In this document: piece by piece, positions 1-7,670 of the stretch
Layout of the letters: the number at the start of each line of letters is the position of its first letter
Numbering within the stretch: position 1 is the first letter of the stretch
Assembly: GCA_024638845.1 (NCBI GenBank)
Contig: JAHEJN010000030.1
Location: 1-33,094, forward strand
Length of the DNA: 33,094 nt
DNA from: Acidimicrobiales bacterium
GTDB lineage: Bacteria; Actinomycetota; Acidimicrobiia; Acidimicrobiales; JAHEJN01
Reading direction: 5' to 3'
Position numbers and translations under genes: made by a program
Notes under the pieces: model-generated
The model's input: the letters and a program-made list of their open reading frames with translations, nothing else
Told to the model about the DNA's origin: nothing
The model's database searches: none

Positions 1-1336
1 GGCCTCGACGGCGGAGGTCGGTGAATTCGGCCCGCTCCCGCAGGTCGGCCAGATCAGGGTCGGAGTCGAGCACTTCGGGGTCGGGCAAGCCTCGGTCGAC
101 GGCGGCGCCGATCCACTCGAGGGCGGCGTCGGAGTCGCCGAGTCGGGCCAGTGAGCAGGCCACGTTGAACGCAGTGAGTCCGTCGGCACGAGGTGCGATG
201 CGGTACGCGAGGGCGCCGAGCTCGGCGGCAACGGCGTAGCTCTCGACCTGGTGGGCGGCGTGTTGGGCGCTGGTCACCAGGTCGGCGTCGGCGGCAGAAC
301 GGGCGACGCCGGCGATCACCCCCAAGATGTCGTCGTCGAGGTCGGCCGCATGCAGGCCGAGGACCACGTGCTGCGCGGCGAGCGGCGACGGCGCCCGCCG
401 GAATGCCTCGGTCAGCGAGTCGGCGCCTCGCGCACCGCCCGACTGCATGACCTCGATCAGGAACGTGGCCGTTGGTGTCGCGTTGCCGAGCGCACGCGAC
501 AGCTCGTCGGCATCGGCGGCTCGCCCGTTGCGAGCGAAGTGATCGATCAGCATCGTGCGAACGATGGGCCCGTCTCCGGGATGGTCGACCATGGTCCTGA
601 GCTCTGCCTCGGCTTCGAGGTCGCCCTCGGCGAGGCGCTCGTGGAGGTCGCGGAGCGTGGCCACGCGCTCGACCTGGTGGCCGCGGGCCCGCAACGTACG
701 CCACGCCGTGAACGACTGCGAGGCGAGGAAGCCGAAGAGGATTCCGGCGAAGGGCTCGTTGATCGACAGCAGGAAGAGGGCCACGGCGACACCGAGCACC
801 GCCGACGCCAGGTAGGCCCGTCGACTGCGGGTCATCGGGTCACCCGGTAGCACCTCGGTCAACAGTCGCCCACCGTCGAGGGGCAGCACCGGCACGAGGT
901 TCAGGATGCTCCAGCCGATGTTCATCCACAGCACCGTGGCGAGGCTGAAGGCCCCGAGACCGCGATCGGAGGTGAGCGCCTCGAGATCGGGGCCGGCAAC
1001 GATCCAGACCGCGGCACCCACCGCGAGACCGGCGGCCGGGCCCGCCAGCGACAACAGGGCCGAGCGCAGTCGGTCGGGGCGGGCGTCGAGGCCCGGGTCG
1101 GTGGCACCGCCGAGCCCCATCAGCTGCACCTTCGGCTGTCCCCCCAACGCGAGGGCGACGCCGGCGTGACCCATCTCGTGGACGAGGATGGAACCGACGC
1201 CGATGACGGTCCAGACCCCCACCCTCGCCAACGACGGGTCGACGAGGAACCCGATGACGGCCAACACCACGATGAGCGAGGGTCGGATCGTGACCGGCAC
1301 GGGGCCGATCCGAAACGAGAGCGCGGCCGTGTCCAC
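1..1336 (-). CDS. M50 site-2-protease-like membrane metallopeptidase with long C-terminal region (partial)
   Basis: This gene runs off the left edge; 445 codons are visible. It encodes a polytopic membrane zinc peptidase of the S2P/M50 family, which cleaves substrates inside or near the membrane. The zinc motif HEMGH is at about residues 53-57 in a hydrophobic segment, and the second family motif (Asn-x2-Pro-x4-Asp-Gly-Gly, with Asp near 154) follows in a later membrane segment. About five hydrophobic segments occupy the first 210 residues. The rest is a soluble alpha-helical region of about 230 residues that looks TPR-like and ends with the 'paired short helix' style common in TPR proteins. 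The chosen start is GTG at 1336, 41 bases after the cimA stop, with only a weak GAG-type ribosome site, so it may be read through from leuB-cimA. The substrate is not evident. The peptidase call is firm; the TPR reading is inference. Confidence 0.85.
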   Translation of the reverse strand, partial: MDTAALSFRIGPVPVTIRPSLIVVLAVIGFLVDPSLARVGVWTVIGVGSILVHEMGHAGVALALGGQPKVQLMGLGGATDPGLDARPDRLRSALLSLAGPAAGLAVGAAVWIVAGPDLEALTSDRGLGAFSLATVLWMNIGWSILNLVPVLPLDGGRLLTEVLPGDPMTRSRRAYLASAVLGVAVALFLLSINEPFAGILFGFLASQSFTAWRTLRARGHQVERVATLRDLHERLAEGDLEAEAELRTMVDHPGDGPIVRTMLIDHFARNGRAADADELSRALGNATPTATFLIEVMQSGGARGADSLTEAFRRAPSPLAAQHVVLGLHAADLDDDILGVIAGVARSAADADLVTSAQHAAHQVESYAVAAELGALAYRIAPRADGLTAFNVACSLARLGDSDAALEWIGAAVDRGLPDPEVLDSDPDLADLRERAEFTDLRRRG

Positions 1337-1377
1337 CCGCTCAACGCTATCGCCGCGGCCAGGTGGCCCGAGGCGAA

Positions 1378-3030
1378 TCAAGCCGCGTCGTGCAACAGCC
1401 CGAACACGATCGAGTCGATGAGCGCCTGCCAGCTCGCCTCCACGACGTTCTCGCTCACACCGATCGTCGTCCAGGTCCGACGCCCGTTCGAGCTCTCGAT
1501 GAGCACCCGGGTGACGGCGGCGGTCCCCTTCTCGGCGGCCAGGACCCGCACCTTGAAGTCCGTGAGCTTGATGCGGTGCACCGTCGGGTACTGATCCCCG
1601 ATGGCCACCATGAGCGCCTCGTGCAACGCGTCGACGGGACCGTTGCCCTCGCCGGTGGCGATGATGCGCTGACCCCCGACGTGGAGCTTCACTGTCGCCT
1701 CGGTCTCCATGTCGACGGCGACGTCGTTCCACGCCCGCGCGCCCGAGCCCGATCGGTGCTCGGTGTGGACCTTGAACGACTCGAGATCGAAGAAGGGCTG
1801 CACCCAGCCGGAGGCGCCACGCAAGAGGAGCTCGAGCGATGCGTCGGCGACCTCGAAGTGGTAGCCCTCGTGTTCGAGACGCTTCAGGGTGTCGACAACG
1901 GCGCCCACCTGGGCCTTGTCGAGCGCCAGGCCGTATTCGGATGCCTTGAGCTCGATGGTTGCCCGACCCGACAGATCGCCCACGAGATAGCGGGTGCCGT
2001 TGCCGACCGCCCCGGGATCGACGTGCTCGTAGCTGTCGGGACGACGAGCCAGGGCCGACGTGTGCAGTCCGGCCTTGTGGGCGAAAGCGGAGGTGCCGAC
2101 GTAGGGCAGCTGGTGCTGCTGGGGCATGTTCATCAGCTCAGCGATGCTGTGGCTGATGTCGGTGAGTCGTTCGAGGCGACCCGGCGGCAGGGTCTCGATG
2201 CCCATCTTCAGGGTGAGGTCGGGCACGAGCTGGGTGATGTCGCAGTTGCCGGTGCGCTCGCCGTACCCGTTCATCGTCACCTGCACGTGCGTCGCCCCGG
2301 CAACCACGCCGGCGATGGCATTGGCGGTCGCACATCCGGTGTCGTTCTGGGTGTGCATGCCGATGCGGACGCCGGAGAAGTGCTCCACGATCTCGGCGAC
2401 GATCGGCCCGACCTCGTGGGGCAATGAACCGCCGTTGGTGTCGCACAACACGAGCGTGTCGACTCCAGAGGTCGCGGCGGCCTCGAGCACGCGCATCGCG
2501 AACTCGGGATTGCGCTTGTAGCCGTCGAAGAAGTGCTCGGCGTCGAAGAAGACGTCGAGGCCCTTTCCTTTCAGGAAGGCGACCGACTCCCCCACCATCG
2601 CCACGGCCTCGTCGAGGGTCGTACGCAGTGCATGGGTCACGTGGTAGTCCCACGACTTGCCCACGATGCAGGCCACACCTACTCCGGACGCAGCCAGAAC
2701 CTCCAGGGTCGGGTCCTCGTCGACCCGACCCTTGGGTCGGCGGGTCGATCCGAAGGCGACCAGGCGGGCCGACTCGAGGCGGAGCTCGGTCCGGGCCCGC
2801 TCGAAGAACTCGGTGTCCTTGGGGTTGGCCGCGGGATACCCGCCCTCGATGTAGTGCACCCCGAGCTCGTCGAGCTTGCGGGCCACCCGGATCTTGTCGT
2901 CGGCATTCACGGCGATGCCCTCGAACTGCACGCCGTCGCGCAGGGTGGTGTCGAAGATCTCGACGGCGGTCGGCCATGACGGATCGTGGTGGGCGGACCG
3001 ATCGACCGGCTCGACGGCATCGGCGGCCAT
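1378..3030 (-). CDS. cimA: (R)-citramalate synthase (LeuA/CimA family)
   Basis: The 550-residue protein should condense pyruvate and acetyl-CoA to citramalate, the first step of threonine-independent isoleucine synthesis. The HMGL/LeuA-type TIM barrel begins with DTTLRDG (27-33), and the signature GYGERTGN follows the metal site. A C-terminal LeuA-type regulatory domain (about 390-550) is present, as in CimA proteins. The start is ATG 3030, one base after the leuB stop, with GGTGGA upstream, which indicates translational coupling. Oddly, the metal-binding motif is HTQND (His226-Thr-Gln228-Asn229-Asp), whereas LeuA and CimA proteins normally have His-x-His-Asn-Asp. It sits in an operon with leuB behind an Ile-rich leader peptide, which favours citramalate over isopropylmalate synthase activity. 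A homocitrate or other 2-acyl synthase role is less likely. Confidence 0.9.
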   Translation of the reverse strand: MAADAVEPVDRSAHHDPSWPTAVEIFDTTLRDGVQFEGIAVNADDKIRVARKLDELGVHYIEGGYPAANPKDTEFFERARTELRLESARLVAFGSTRRPKGRVDEDPTLEVLAASGVGVACIVGKSWDYHVTHALRTTLDEAVAMVGESVAFLKGKGLDVFFDAEHFFDGYKRNPEFAMRVLEAAATSGVDTLVLCDTNGGSLPHEVGPIVAEIVEHFSGVRIGMHTQNDTGCATANAIAGVVAGATHVQVTMNGYGERTGNCDITQLVPDLTLKMGIETLPPGRLERLTDISHSIAELMNMPQQHQLPYVGTSAFAHKAGLHTSALARRPDSYEHVDPGAVGNGTRYLVGDLSGRATIELKASEYGLALDKAQVGAVVDTLKRLEHEGYHFEVADASLELLLRGASGWVQPFFDLESFKVHTEHRSGSGARAWNDVAVDMETEATVKLHVGGQRIIATGEGNGPVDALHEALMVAIGDQYPTVHRIKLTDFKVRVLAAEKGTAAVTRVLIESSNGRRTWTTIGVSENVVEASWQALIDSIVFGLLHDAA

Positions 3031-3031
3031 G

Positions 3032-4018
3032 TCAGCGTCCACCGGTGAGCTCGTCGACGATGGCCCGACCGATCTCGGTCGTCGACCCCGGGTGATCGGC
3101 ATAGGCACCACAGGCGGCGCGGATGCGGTCGGCTGCCTCACCCTCACCGAGGTGGTCGAGCATCAGCGCACCGGACAGGATCGCGGCGATGGGGTTGGCC
3201 TCGTCCCGGCCGGCGATGTCGGGCGCCGACCCGTGCACCGGCTCGAACATCGACACCCCACCGGGTCGCAGGTTCGCCGAGCTGGCGAGCCCGATGCCCC
3301 CCGACACGGCGCCGCCGAGATCGGTGAGGATGTCGCCGAAGAGGTTGTCGGTGACGATCACGTCGTAGCGCTGGGGCTCTTGCACGAAGTAGATGCACGC
3401 GGCATCGACGTGGTTGTAGGCGGTGTCGACCCGGGGATACTCCCCTGCCACCTCGTCGAAGGTGCGCGCCCAGAGATCGCCGGAGAACGTGAGCACGTTG
3501 GTCTTGTGCACGAGCGTGAGATGACGGCGCGGCCGACCGTCGGCCAGCTCGAACGCGTAGCGCACGCACCGCTCGACCCCGTGGCGGGTGTTCACCGACC
3601 CCTGCGTGGCGATCTCATGGGGAGAGCTCTTGCGCAGGAAACCTCCTTCGCCGGCGTAGGTGCCCTCGGTGTTCTCACGGATCACGACGAACTCGTGCGA
3701 ACCCTCCAACACGAAGGGCCGCTGGTTGATGTAGAGGTCGAGGTCGAAGCGCATCTTGAGCAGCAACCCGCGCTCGATCACGCCCGGCGGCACGTCGGGA
3801 GTGCCCACGGCGCCGAGGTAGAGGGCATCGAGCTCACGCCACTCGTCGACGATCTCGTCGGTGAGCACGACCCCATCGCGCAGATAGCGCGCACCGCCGA
3901 GGTCGTAGTCGACCGTGTCGAGCTCGACGCCGGTCGCGGCGATCACGTCGAGGCCGACGGCGATCACCTCGGGGCCGATGCCATCGCCGCCGATCACGCC
4001 GATGCGATGAGTTGTCAC
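3032..4018 (-). CDS. leuB: 3-isopropylmalate dehydrogenase
   Basis: This 328-residue NAD-dependent beta-decarboxylating dehydrogenase oxidises 3-isopropylmalate in leucine synthesis and also 3-methylmalate in the citramalate route to isoleucine. The sequence shows the N-terminal IGVIGGDGIGPEV motif, the ENTEGTYAGEGG substrate-site segment, the YDVIVTDNLFGDILTDL motif with metal-binding aspartates, and the C-terminal HGSAPDIAG nucleotide-binding loop, all in the expected order. The start is GTG 4018 because a GGAGG site lies 6 bases upstream. An in-frame codon further upstream (4063) would run through the terminator hairpin and is rejected. It is the first structural gene after the attenuator leader and is followed by cimA one base after its stop. 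Its length is slightly short of the usual 340-360, as in the shorter actinobacterial LeuB type. Confidence 0.96.
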   Translation of the reverse strand: MTTHRIGVIGGDGIGPEVIAVGLDVIAATGVELDTVDYDLGGARYLRDGVVLTDEIVDEWRELDALYLGAVGTPDVPPGVIERGLLLKMRFDLDLYINQRPFVLEGSHEFVVIRENTEGTYAGEGGFLRKSSPHEIATQGSVNTRHGVERCVRYAFELADGRPRRHLTLVHKTNVLTFSGDLWARTFDEVAGEYPRVDTAYNHVDAACIYFVQEPQRYDVIVTDNLFGDILTDLGGAVSGGIGLASSANLRPGGVSMFEPVHGSAPDIAGRDEANPIAAILSGALMLDHLGEGEAADRIRAACGAYADHPGSTTEIGRAIVDELTGGR

Positions 4019-4021
4019 GAG

Positions 4022-4030
4022 TCCTCCAGA
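4022..4030 (-). promoter_or_regulatory. leuB ribosome binding site that fixes the GTG start
   Basis: On the minus strand TCTGGAGGA ends just before the GTG at 4018. It lies downstream of the terminator hairpin, so leuB translation requires read-through of the attenuator. Confidence 0.8.
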
Positions 4031-4048
4031 GGGACGGGTTGCTGAACG

Positions 4049-4076
4049 AACAAAACCGCCCACCAGGGTGGACGGT
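4049..4076 (-). terminator. intrinsic terminator (attenuator) upstream of leuB
   Basis: On the minus strand ACCGTCCAC (4076-4068) pairs with GTGGGCGGT (4063-4055), with one G:U pair and a CCTG loop. TTTTGTT follows (4055-4049). This is a standard Rho-independent terminator placed between a short leader ORF and the leuB ribosome site, where it can only act to attenuate leuB-cimA. Confidence 0.85.
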
Positions 4077-4083
4077 CGGTGAA

Positions 4084-4106
4084 GCGCACGGCGGGTCGCC
4101 GCGCGC
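4084..4106 (-). promoter_or_regulatory. GC-rich hairpin directly after the leader-peptide stop codon
   Basis: On the minus strand GCGCGCGGCG (4106-4097) and CGCCGTGCGC (4093-4084) form a 10-bp stem with one G:U pair and an ACC loop. The first base of the stem is the last base of the leader TAG codon, so a ribosome at the Ile codons or at the stop would cover or melt the left arm. It is the expected pause or 1:2 type hairpin of an attenuator. I see only a 5-bp alternative pairing (CCGCC 4094-4090 with GGCGG 4060-4056) as a candidate antiterminator. Confidence 0.7.
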
Positions 4107-4165
4107 TAACGAATGATGATGATCGCTGCGACGTGCAGGTGGAGAGGGCGCGAGATGCGAACCAC
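4106..4165 (-). CDS. leuB-cimA leader peptide (19 residues, four consecutive Ile codons)
   Basis: The peptide reads MVRISRPLHLHVAAIIIIR from a GTG start. The four Ile codons (ATC ATC ATC ATT) lie one codon before the TAG stop. Val, Leu and Ile make up about half of the residues. A -10-like GACAAT ends 7 bases before the GTG with TTGACG 18 bases further upstream, so the mRNA would be leaderless. A GC hairpin starts at the stop codon and an intrinsic terminator follows about 30 bases later, before the leuB ribosome site. This is the layout of ribosome-mediated transcription attenuation: scarce charged tRNA-Ile would stall the ribosome and favour read-through. The Ile run fits the downstream citramalate route. 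The peptide itself is unlikely to have a function. The sequence layout is direct; the mechanism is inference. Confidence 0.8.
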   Translation of the reverse strand: MVRISRPLHLHVAAIIIIR

Positions 4166-4172
4166 GGCGACG

Positions 4173-4202
4173 ATTGTCGCCGGTTCCGGCTCCGAACGTC
4201 AA
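4173..4202 (-). promoter_or_regulatory. promoter of the leader-leuB-cimA transcript
   Basis: On the minus strand the -35 box TTGACG (4202-4197) and the -10-like box GACAAT (4178-4173) are separated by 18 bases. The leader GTG starts 7 bases after the -10 box, so transcription and translation probably begin at the same base. The -35 box lies about 30 bases from the greA -10 box on the other strand. Confidence 0.7.
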
Positions 4203-4230
4203 CCCGCACGGTGAGGGGCGGCGGCCTCGG

Positions 4231-4236
4231 TACCCT
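4231..4236 (+). promoter_or_regulatory. -10 box of greA (leaderless start)
   Basis: TACCCT matches the TAnnnT form of actinobacterial -10 boxes and ends 7 bases before the greA ATG. There is no Shine-Dalgarno sequence between them, which suggests a leaderless mRNA. No clear -35 box is visible. Confidence 0.6.
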
Positions 4237-4243
4237 TTCGCGT

Positions 4244-4714
4244 ATGGCGTCGACCACCCAGCTCTCCCAGGCGGCCTTCGATCGGCTGAAGGCCGAATTC
4301 GAAGACCTCACCACCCGCGGCCGCATCGACATCGCCCGCAAGATCGAGACCGCGCGCGAGATGGGCGACCTCTCCGAGAACGGCGACTACCACGCCGCCA
4401 AGGAGGAGCAGGGCAAGATGGAGGGGCGCATCATGCACCTCGAGCGCATCCTCGAGAACCACGAGATCGTCGAGGATGCGGGCGACGGAACCGTGAGCGC
4501 CGGCTCGGTCGTGTCCATCCTCTACAAGGGCGACACCGAGCCCGAGAGGTTCCTGGTGGGTTCTATCGAGGAGCGTCGCGACGGCATCGACGTCATCTCC
4601 CCCGGCTCGCCGCTCGGCGCCGCGCTGCTCGGAAGCTCCGTCAGCGACGATGTGGAGTTCGCGTCACCGACGGGTGCCATGCTCACCGTCAAGGTGGTCG
4701 CAATCGGTGAGTGA
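4244..4714 (+). CDS. greA: transcription elongation factor GreA
   Basis: The 156-residue protein is of normal GreA length. GreA enters the secondary channel of RNA polymerase and stimulates cleavage of backtracked RNA. The N-terminal coiled coil (about 5-78) contains the tip segment MGDLSENGDYHAAKEEQ with the two conserved acidic residues (Asp42, Glu45) that hold the catalytic magnesium. The C-terminal FKBP-like domain (about 85-156) contains ISPGSPLGAALLG, typical of GreA. The start is ATG 4244, set by homology of the N terminus and by a -10 box 7 bases upstream. The downstream hydrolase overlaps its end through GTGAGTGA, so the two are likely co-transcribed. Confidence 0.97.
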   Translation: MASTTQLSQAAFDRLKAEFEDLTTRGRIDIARKIETAREMGDLSENGDYHAAKEEQGKMEGRIMHLERILENHEIVEDAGDGTVSAGSVVSILYKGDTEPERFLVGSIEERRDGIDVISPGSPLGAALLGSSVSDDVEFASPTGAMLTVKVVAIGE

Positions 4715-5582
4715 GACGGGCCCTGGCGGCCTCGCCGCCAGCATCACCGAGCCACCCGATCTGCAACCTGCGGGCCGCGTCGATCTTCCCGGTCGAGGCT
4801 CGTTGCCCGTCCGCGACATGGGCCCGGCCGATGCCCCGGTGGTGATGATGCTGCACGGCTGGACGGTCACGGCCGACCTCAACTACTTCGGCCAGTATCC
4901 GGCTCTGCGCGACCGCTACCGGGTGATCGCCTTCGACCACGCGGGACACGGCAGCGGGCTGCGCCCGCGACGTCGGGTGAGCGTGAAGAGCCTGGCCGAC
5001 GACGCCGTTGCGGTGGCCGACGCACTGGACGTGAAGACCTTCGTACCGTTCGGGTATTCCCTGGGTGGCGCCGTGGCCCAGGTGATGGCGCGCCGTCACG
5101 CCGATCGCCTCGCCGGCCTCGTGCTCGCGGCAACCATTCCCCGATTCCGGGCGAGCGACCTGCGGTTGTGGCCCGGCATCATGTTCGGCACCGCCACGGC
5201 GACCCGCATCGTTCCCGACGCCCTCGTCGACCGAGTGTTCGGGCGCATGCTCGCCCGACGCACCGCGGGTCTGCACCCGTGGGGGGTCGATCAGCTGAAG
5301 CACAACGATCCGCGCATCCTGCTCGAGGTGGGTTCGTCGCTGTTCAACCACGACAGCCGCCACTGGCTCCCCGACATCACCGCGCCGGCTGCGGTGGTGA
5401 TCACCGAGGACGACTCGAAGGTCAGGCCACAGATTCAGCGCTCCCTTGCCGAGCTCATCCCCGGTACCACCCTGCATCCGGTGCCCGGTGAGCACGCCGC
5501 CCCGGTCACCGCACCTGCGGAGTTCAACGAGGGTCTGCTCGACGCCCTCGACTCGGTGCACTCGCGTTCAACCGACGGCTGA
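4707..5582 (+). CDS. alpha/beta-hydrolase fold protein
   Basis: This 291-residue protein has the alpha/beta-hydrolase layout: an oxyanion-hole HGW (50-52), FDHAGHG (77-82), a nucleophile elbow GYSLGG with Ser118, a late acidic segment ITEDDSKV, and a C-terminal catalytic His in GEHAAP. The triad is therefore complete. The substrate cannot be told from the sequence; close relatives include esterases, lipases and C-C hydrolases. No signal peptide is present, so it should be cytoplasmic. The start is GTG 4707, which overlaps the greA stop by 8 bases and has AAGGTGG upstream. Its 3' end overlaps the convergent IclR gene by 15 bases. Confidence 0.88.
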   Translation: MSETGPGGLAASITEPPDLQPAGRVDLPGRGSLPVRDMGPADAPVVMMLHGWTVTADLNYFGQYPALRDRYRVIAFDHAGHGSGLRPRRRVSVKSLADDAVAVADALDVKTFVPFGYSLGGAVAQVMARRHADRLAGLVLAATIPRFRASDLRLWPGIMFGTATATRIVPDALVDRVFGRMLARRTAGLHPWGVDQLKHNDPRILLEVGSSLFNHDSRHWLPDITAPAAVVITEDDSKVRPQIQRSLAELIPGTTLHPVPGEHAAPVTAPAEFNEGLLDALDSVHSRSTDG

Positions 5583-6203
5583 GGCGGCGGCGGCCACCGG
5601 CGGACCGAAGCGGGCACCCGGGTCGGTCGTCATCCGCTCGATCGGCCCCGACACGCTGATGGCGGCCACGACCCGACCCTCGACCACGACCGGCGCGCTG
5701 ACCGAGGCCACGCCCGCCTCACGCTCGGCCACGCTGACCACGAAGCCGATATCGGGCTCGGTCTCGCCCTGTAGCACCCGTCCACCCGAGCCCTGGTCGA
5801 GGGGGAGGACCGCTCCGTTCGGAACGATGGTGCGGAGGCCGTGGGGCGATTCCAGCGACGCCACGCACACGCGGCTGTCACCGTCTCGGACGAACAACTG
5901 CACGCTCTCGCCGGTGTCGTCGCGCAGTCGGGCGAGCACCGGCCGGGCGCCATCGATGAGCGGCAGCGACGCCCCCACCCCTCGGGCCAGCGACAGGGCT
6001 CGATAGCCGATGGTGAAGCGGCCGTCATCGTCGCGCCGCAGCATGCCGTGCACCTCCAGCGCCGTGGCCAGGCGATGAGCGGTGGCTCGGCTCTGGCCGG
6101 TGACCACCACCAACTGGGCCAGAGCCAGCGGCTCGACCTCGACCGCCGCGATGATGGCCATGGCCTTGTCGATGACGCCGACGCCGCTTAGAGTACGTTC
6201 CAT
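5568..6203 (-). CDS. ndgR: IclR-family regulator divergent from leuCD (NdgR/AreB type)
   Basis: The 211-residue protein has an N-terminal winged helix-turn-helix (about 5-65, with the recognition segment around QSRATAHRLATAL) and a C-terminal IclR effector domain containing SVQLFVRDGD and VPNGAVLPLDQGSGGRVL. In streptomycetes and corynebacteria, an IclR protein of this kind (NdgR, LtbR) lies divergent to leuCD and controls branched-chain amino-acid genes. The same arrangement here supports the assignment. The start is ATG 6203; an AT-rich -10 box ends 8 bases upstream and there is no ribosome site, so it is probably leaderless. A palindrome overlaps its -10 box, which implies self-regulation. 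It is slightly shorter than typical IclR proteins (about 240). Confidence 0.85.
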   Translation of the reverse strand: MERTLSGVGVIDKAMAIIAAVEVEPLALAQLVVVTGQSRATAHRLATALEVHGMLRRDDDGRFTIGYRALSLARGVGASLPLIDGARPVLARLRDDTGESVQLFVRDGDSRVCVASLESPHGLRTIVPNGAVLPLDQGSGGRVLQGETEPDIGFVVSVAEREAGVASVSAPVVVEGRVVAAISVSGPIERMTTDPGARFGPPVAAAASAVG

Positions 6204-6211
6204 ACCTCGGG

Positions 6212-6240
6212 ATTATTGTCCCAAATAACAAGACGGTCAA
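6212..6240 (-). promoter_or_regulatory. promoter of the IclR (ndgR-like) gene
   Basis: On the minus strand TTGACC (6240-6235) and AATAAT (6217-6212) are 17 bases apart, and the ATG follows 8 bases after the -10 box. The -10 overlaps a plus-strand TATTGT (6214-6219) that is the best -10 candidate for leuC. Confidence 0.65.
6213..6228. promoter_or_regulatory. candidate IclR operator between ndgR and leuC
   Basis: TTATTGTCCCAAATAA has two perfect 5-base inverted arms (TTATT/AATAA) around a 6-base centre, in otherwise GC-rich DNA. It covers the -10 box of the IclR gene and the likely -10 box of leuC, a position suited to controlling both directions. Confidence 0.6.
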
Positions 6241-6257
6241 CGTGAGGCGGCACCGCC

Positions 6258-7670
6258 ATGGGAAAGAAGCCCAGCCAGACGCTCAGCCAGAAGGTGTGGG
6301 ACGACCACGTCGTGCGCCACGGGCACGGCCAGCCCGATCTGCTGTACATCGACCTGCACCTCGTGCACGAGGTGACCTCGCCACAGGCGTTCGACGGCTT
6401 GCGTCTCGGCAGCCGACGGGTTCGGCGCCCCGATCTCACCATCGCCACCGAGGACCACAACATCCCCACGGCGAACATCGACCGGCCCATCGCCGATCCG
6501 GTATCGCTCACCCAGGTGAACACCCTTCGCAGCAACTGTGCCGAGTTCGGCATCCGTCTGTTCAGCATGGGTCAGCGAAACAACGGCATCGTGCACGTGA
6601 TCGGACCCGAGCTCGGCCTCACCCAACCGGGCATGACCGTGGTCTGCGGCGACAGCCACACCTCCACCCACGGGGCGTTCGGCGCGCTCGCTTTCGGCAT
6701 CGGTACGAGCGAGGTCGAGCACGTGTTGGCCACCCAGACGCTCCCGCAGCCGCCGCAGGAGACCATGTCGATCACCATCACCGGTGAGCTTCCCGCCGGC
6801 TCGACCGCCAAGGACGTCGTGCTCGCCGTCCTCGGCGAGGTCGGCACCGGCGGCGGCATCGGTGCCATCGCCGAGTTCCGCGGCCCGGTGATCGAGGCGC
6901 TGTCGATGGAAGGCCGCATGACGGTGTGCAACATGGCCATCGAGTTCGGCGCCAAGGCCGGTCTCATTGCTCCCGATGCCACCACGTTCGACTACCTGAG
7001 GGATCGCCCCCACGCCCCGTCGGGCCCCGAGTGGGACGCTGCGGTCGAGGCCTGGTCGCGGCTACGCACCGACGACGACGCCGTCTTCGACCGCGAGGTG
7101 GTGATCGACGGCTCCACCATCACCCCGCACGTCACCTGGGGTACCAACCCGGGGCAGGTCATCCGCCTCGGCGACACGATCCCGGGCCCCGACGACTTCG
7201 ACGACCCGGCCGAGAAGGACGCCGCCGCACGAGCGCTCGAGTACATGGGCTTCGCCGCCGGCACACCGATCAACGACATCGCCGTCGACACGGTCTTCAT
7301 CGGGAGTTGCACCAACAGTCGCATCGAAGACCTCCGGGCCGCGGCCGCGGTGGCCGTAGGTCGTCGGGTCGCCGACGGCGTGCGCACCCTGGTGGTCCCG
7401 GGTTCGGGACTGGTCAAGGAGCAAGCGGAACGCGAAGGGCTGCACGACGTCTTCGTCGCGGCCGGGTTCGACTGGCGAGAACCGGGTTGTTCGATGTGTC
7501 TGGCCATGAATCCCGACAAGCTCGCGGTCGGTGAGCGCGCCGCGAGCACCAGCAACCGGAACTTCGAGGGGCGGCAGGGTCGAGGAGGACGCACCCACCT
7601 CGTCTCCCCCGCCGTGGCCGCCGCCACCGCAATCGCCGGGCACTTCGCCACACCGGAGGATCTCGCATGA
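6258..7670 (+). CDS. leuC: 3-isopropylmalate dehydratase, large subunit
   Basis: The 470-residue protein is the [4Fe-4S] subunit of isopropylmalate isomerase, which converts 2- to 3-isopropylmalate and also acts on citramalate in the isoleucine route. The cluster ligands are visible as Cys351 (GSCTNSR) and Cys411 and Cys414 (GCSMCLAMN). The family segments [35 protein letters not shown] and NRNFEGRQG are intact. The start is ATG 6258 with TGAGGCGG about 8-9 bases upstream. leuD overlaps its end by ATGA, so the two subunits are made together. Expression is probably controlled by the divergent IclR regulator. Confidence 0.97.
   Translation: MGKKPSQTLSQKVWDDHVVRHGHGQPDLLYIDLHLVHEVTSPQAFDGLRLGSRRVRRPDLTIATEDHNIPTANIDRPIADPVSLTQVNTLRSNCAEFGIRLFSMGQRNNGIVHVIGPELGLTQPGMTVVCGDSHTSTHGAFGALAFGIGTSEVEHVLATQTLPQPPQETMSITITGELPAGSTAKDVVLAVLGEVGTGGGIGAIAEFRGPVIEALSMEGRMTVCNMAIEFGAKAGLIAPDATTFDYLRDRPHAPSGPEWDAAVEAWSRLRTDDDAVFDREVVIDGSTITPHVTWGTNPGQVIRLGDTIPGPDDFDDPAEKDAAARALEYMGFAAGTPINDIAVDTVFIGSCTNSRIEDLRAAAAVAVGRRVADGVRTLVVPGSGLVKEQAEREGLHDVFVAAGFDWREPGCSMCLAMNPDKLAVGERAASTSNRNFEGRQGRGGRTHLVSPAVAAATAIAGHFATPEDLA

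Noticed and set aside
1363-2427. 354-codon plus-strand frame rich in His, Asp and Gly
   Set aside because: Antisense shadow of cimA.
4019-4202. T-box or metabolite riboswitch ahead of leuB
   Set aside because: No T-box motif or known aptamer core is visible, and the promoter places the start codon of a leader peptide at the first base, leaving no room for an aptamer upstream. The Ile-rich leader explains the terminator better.
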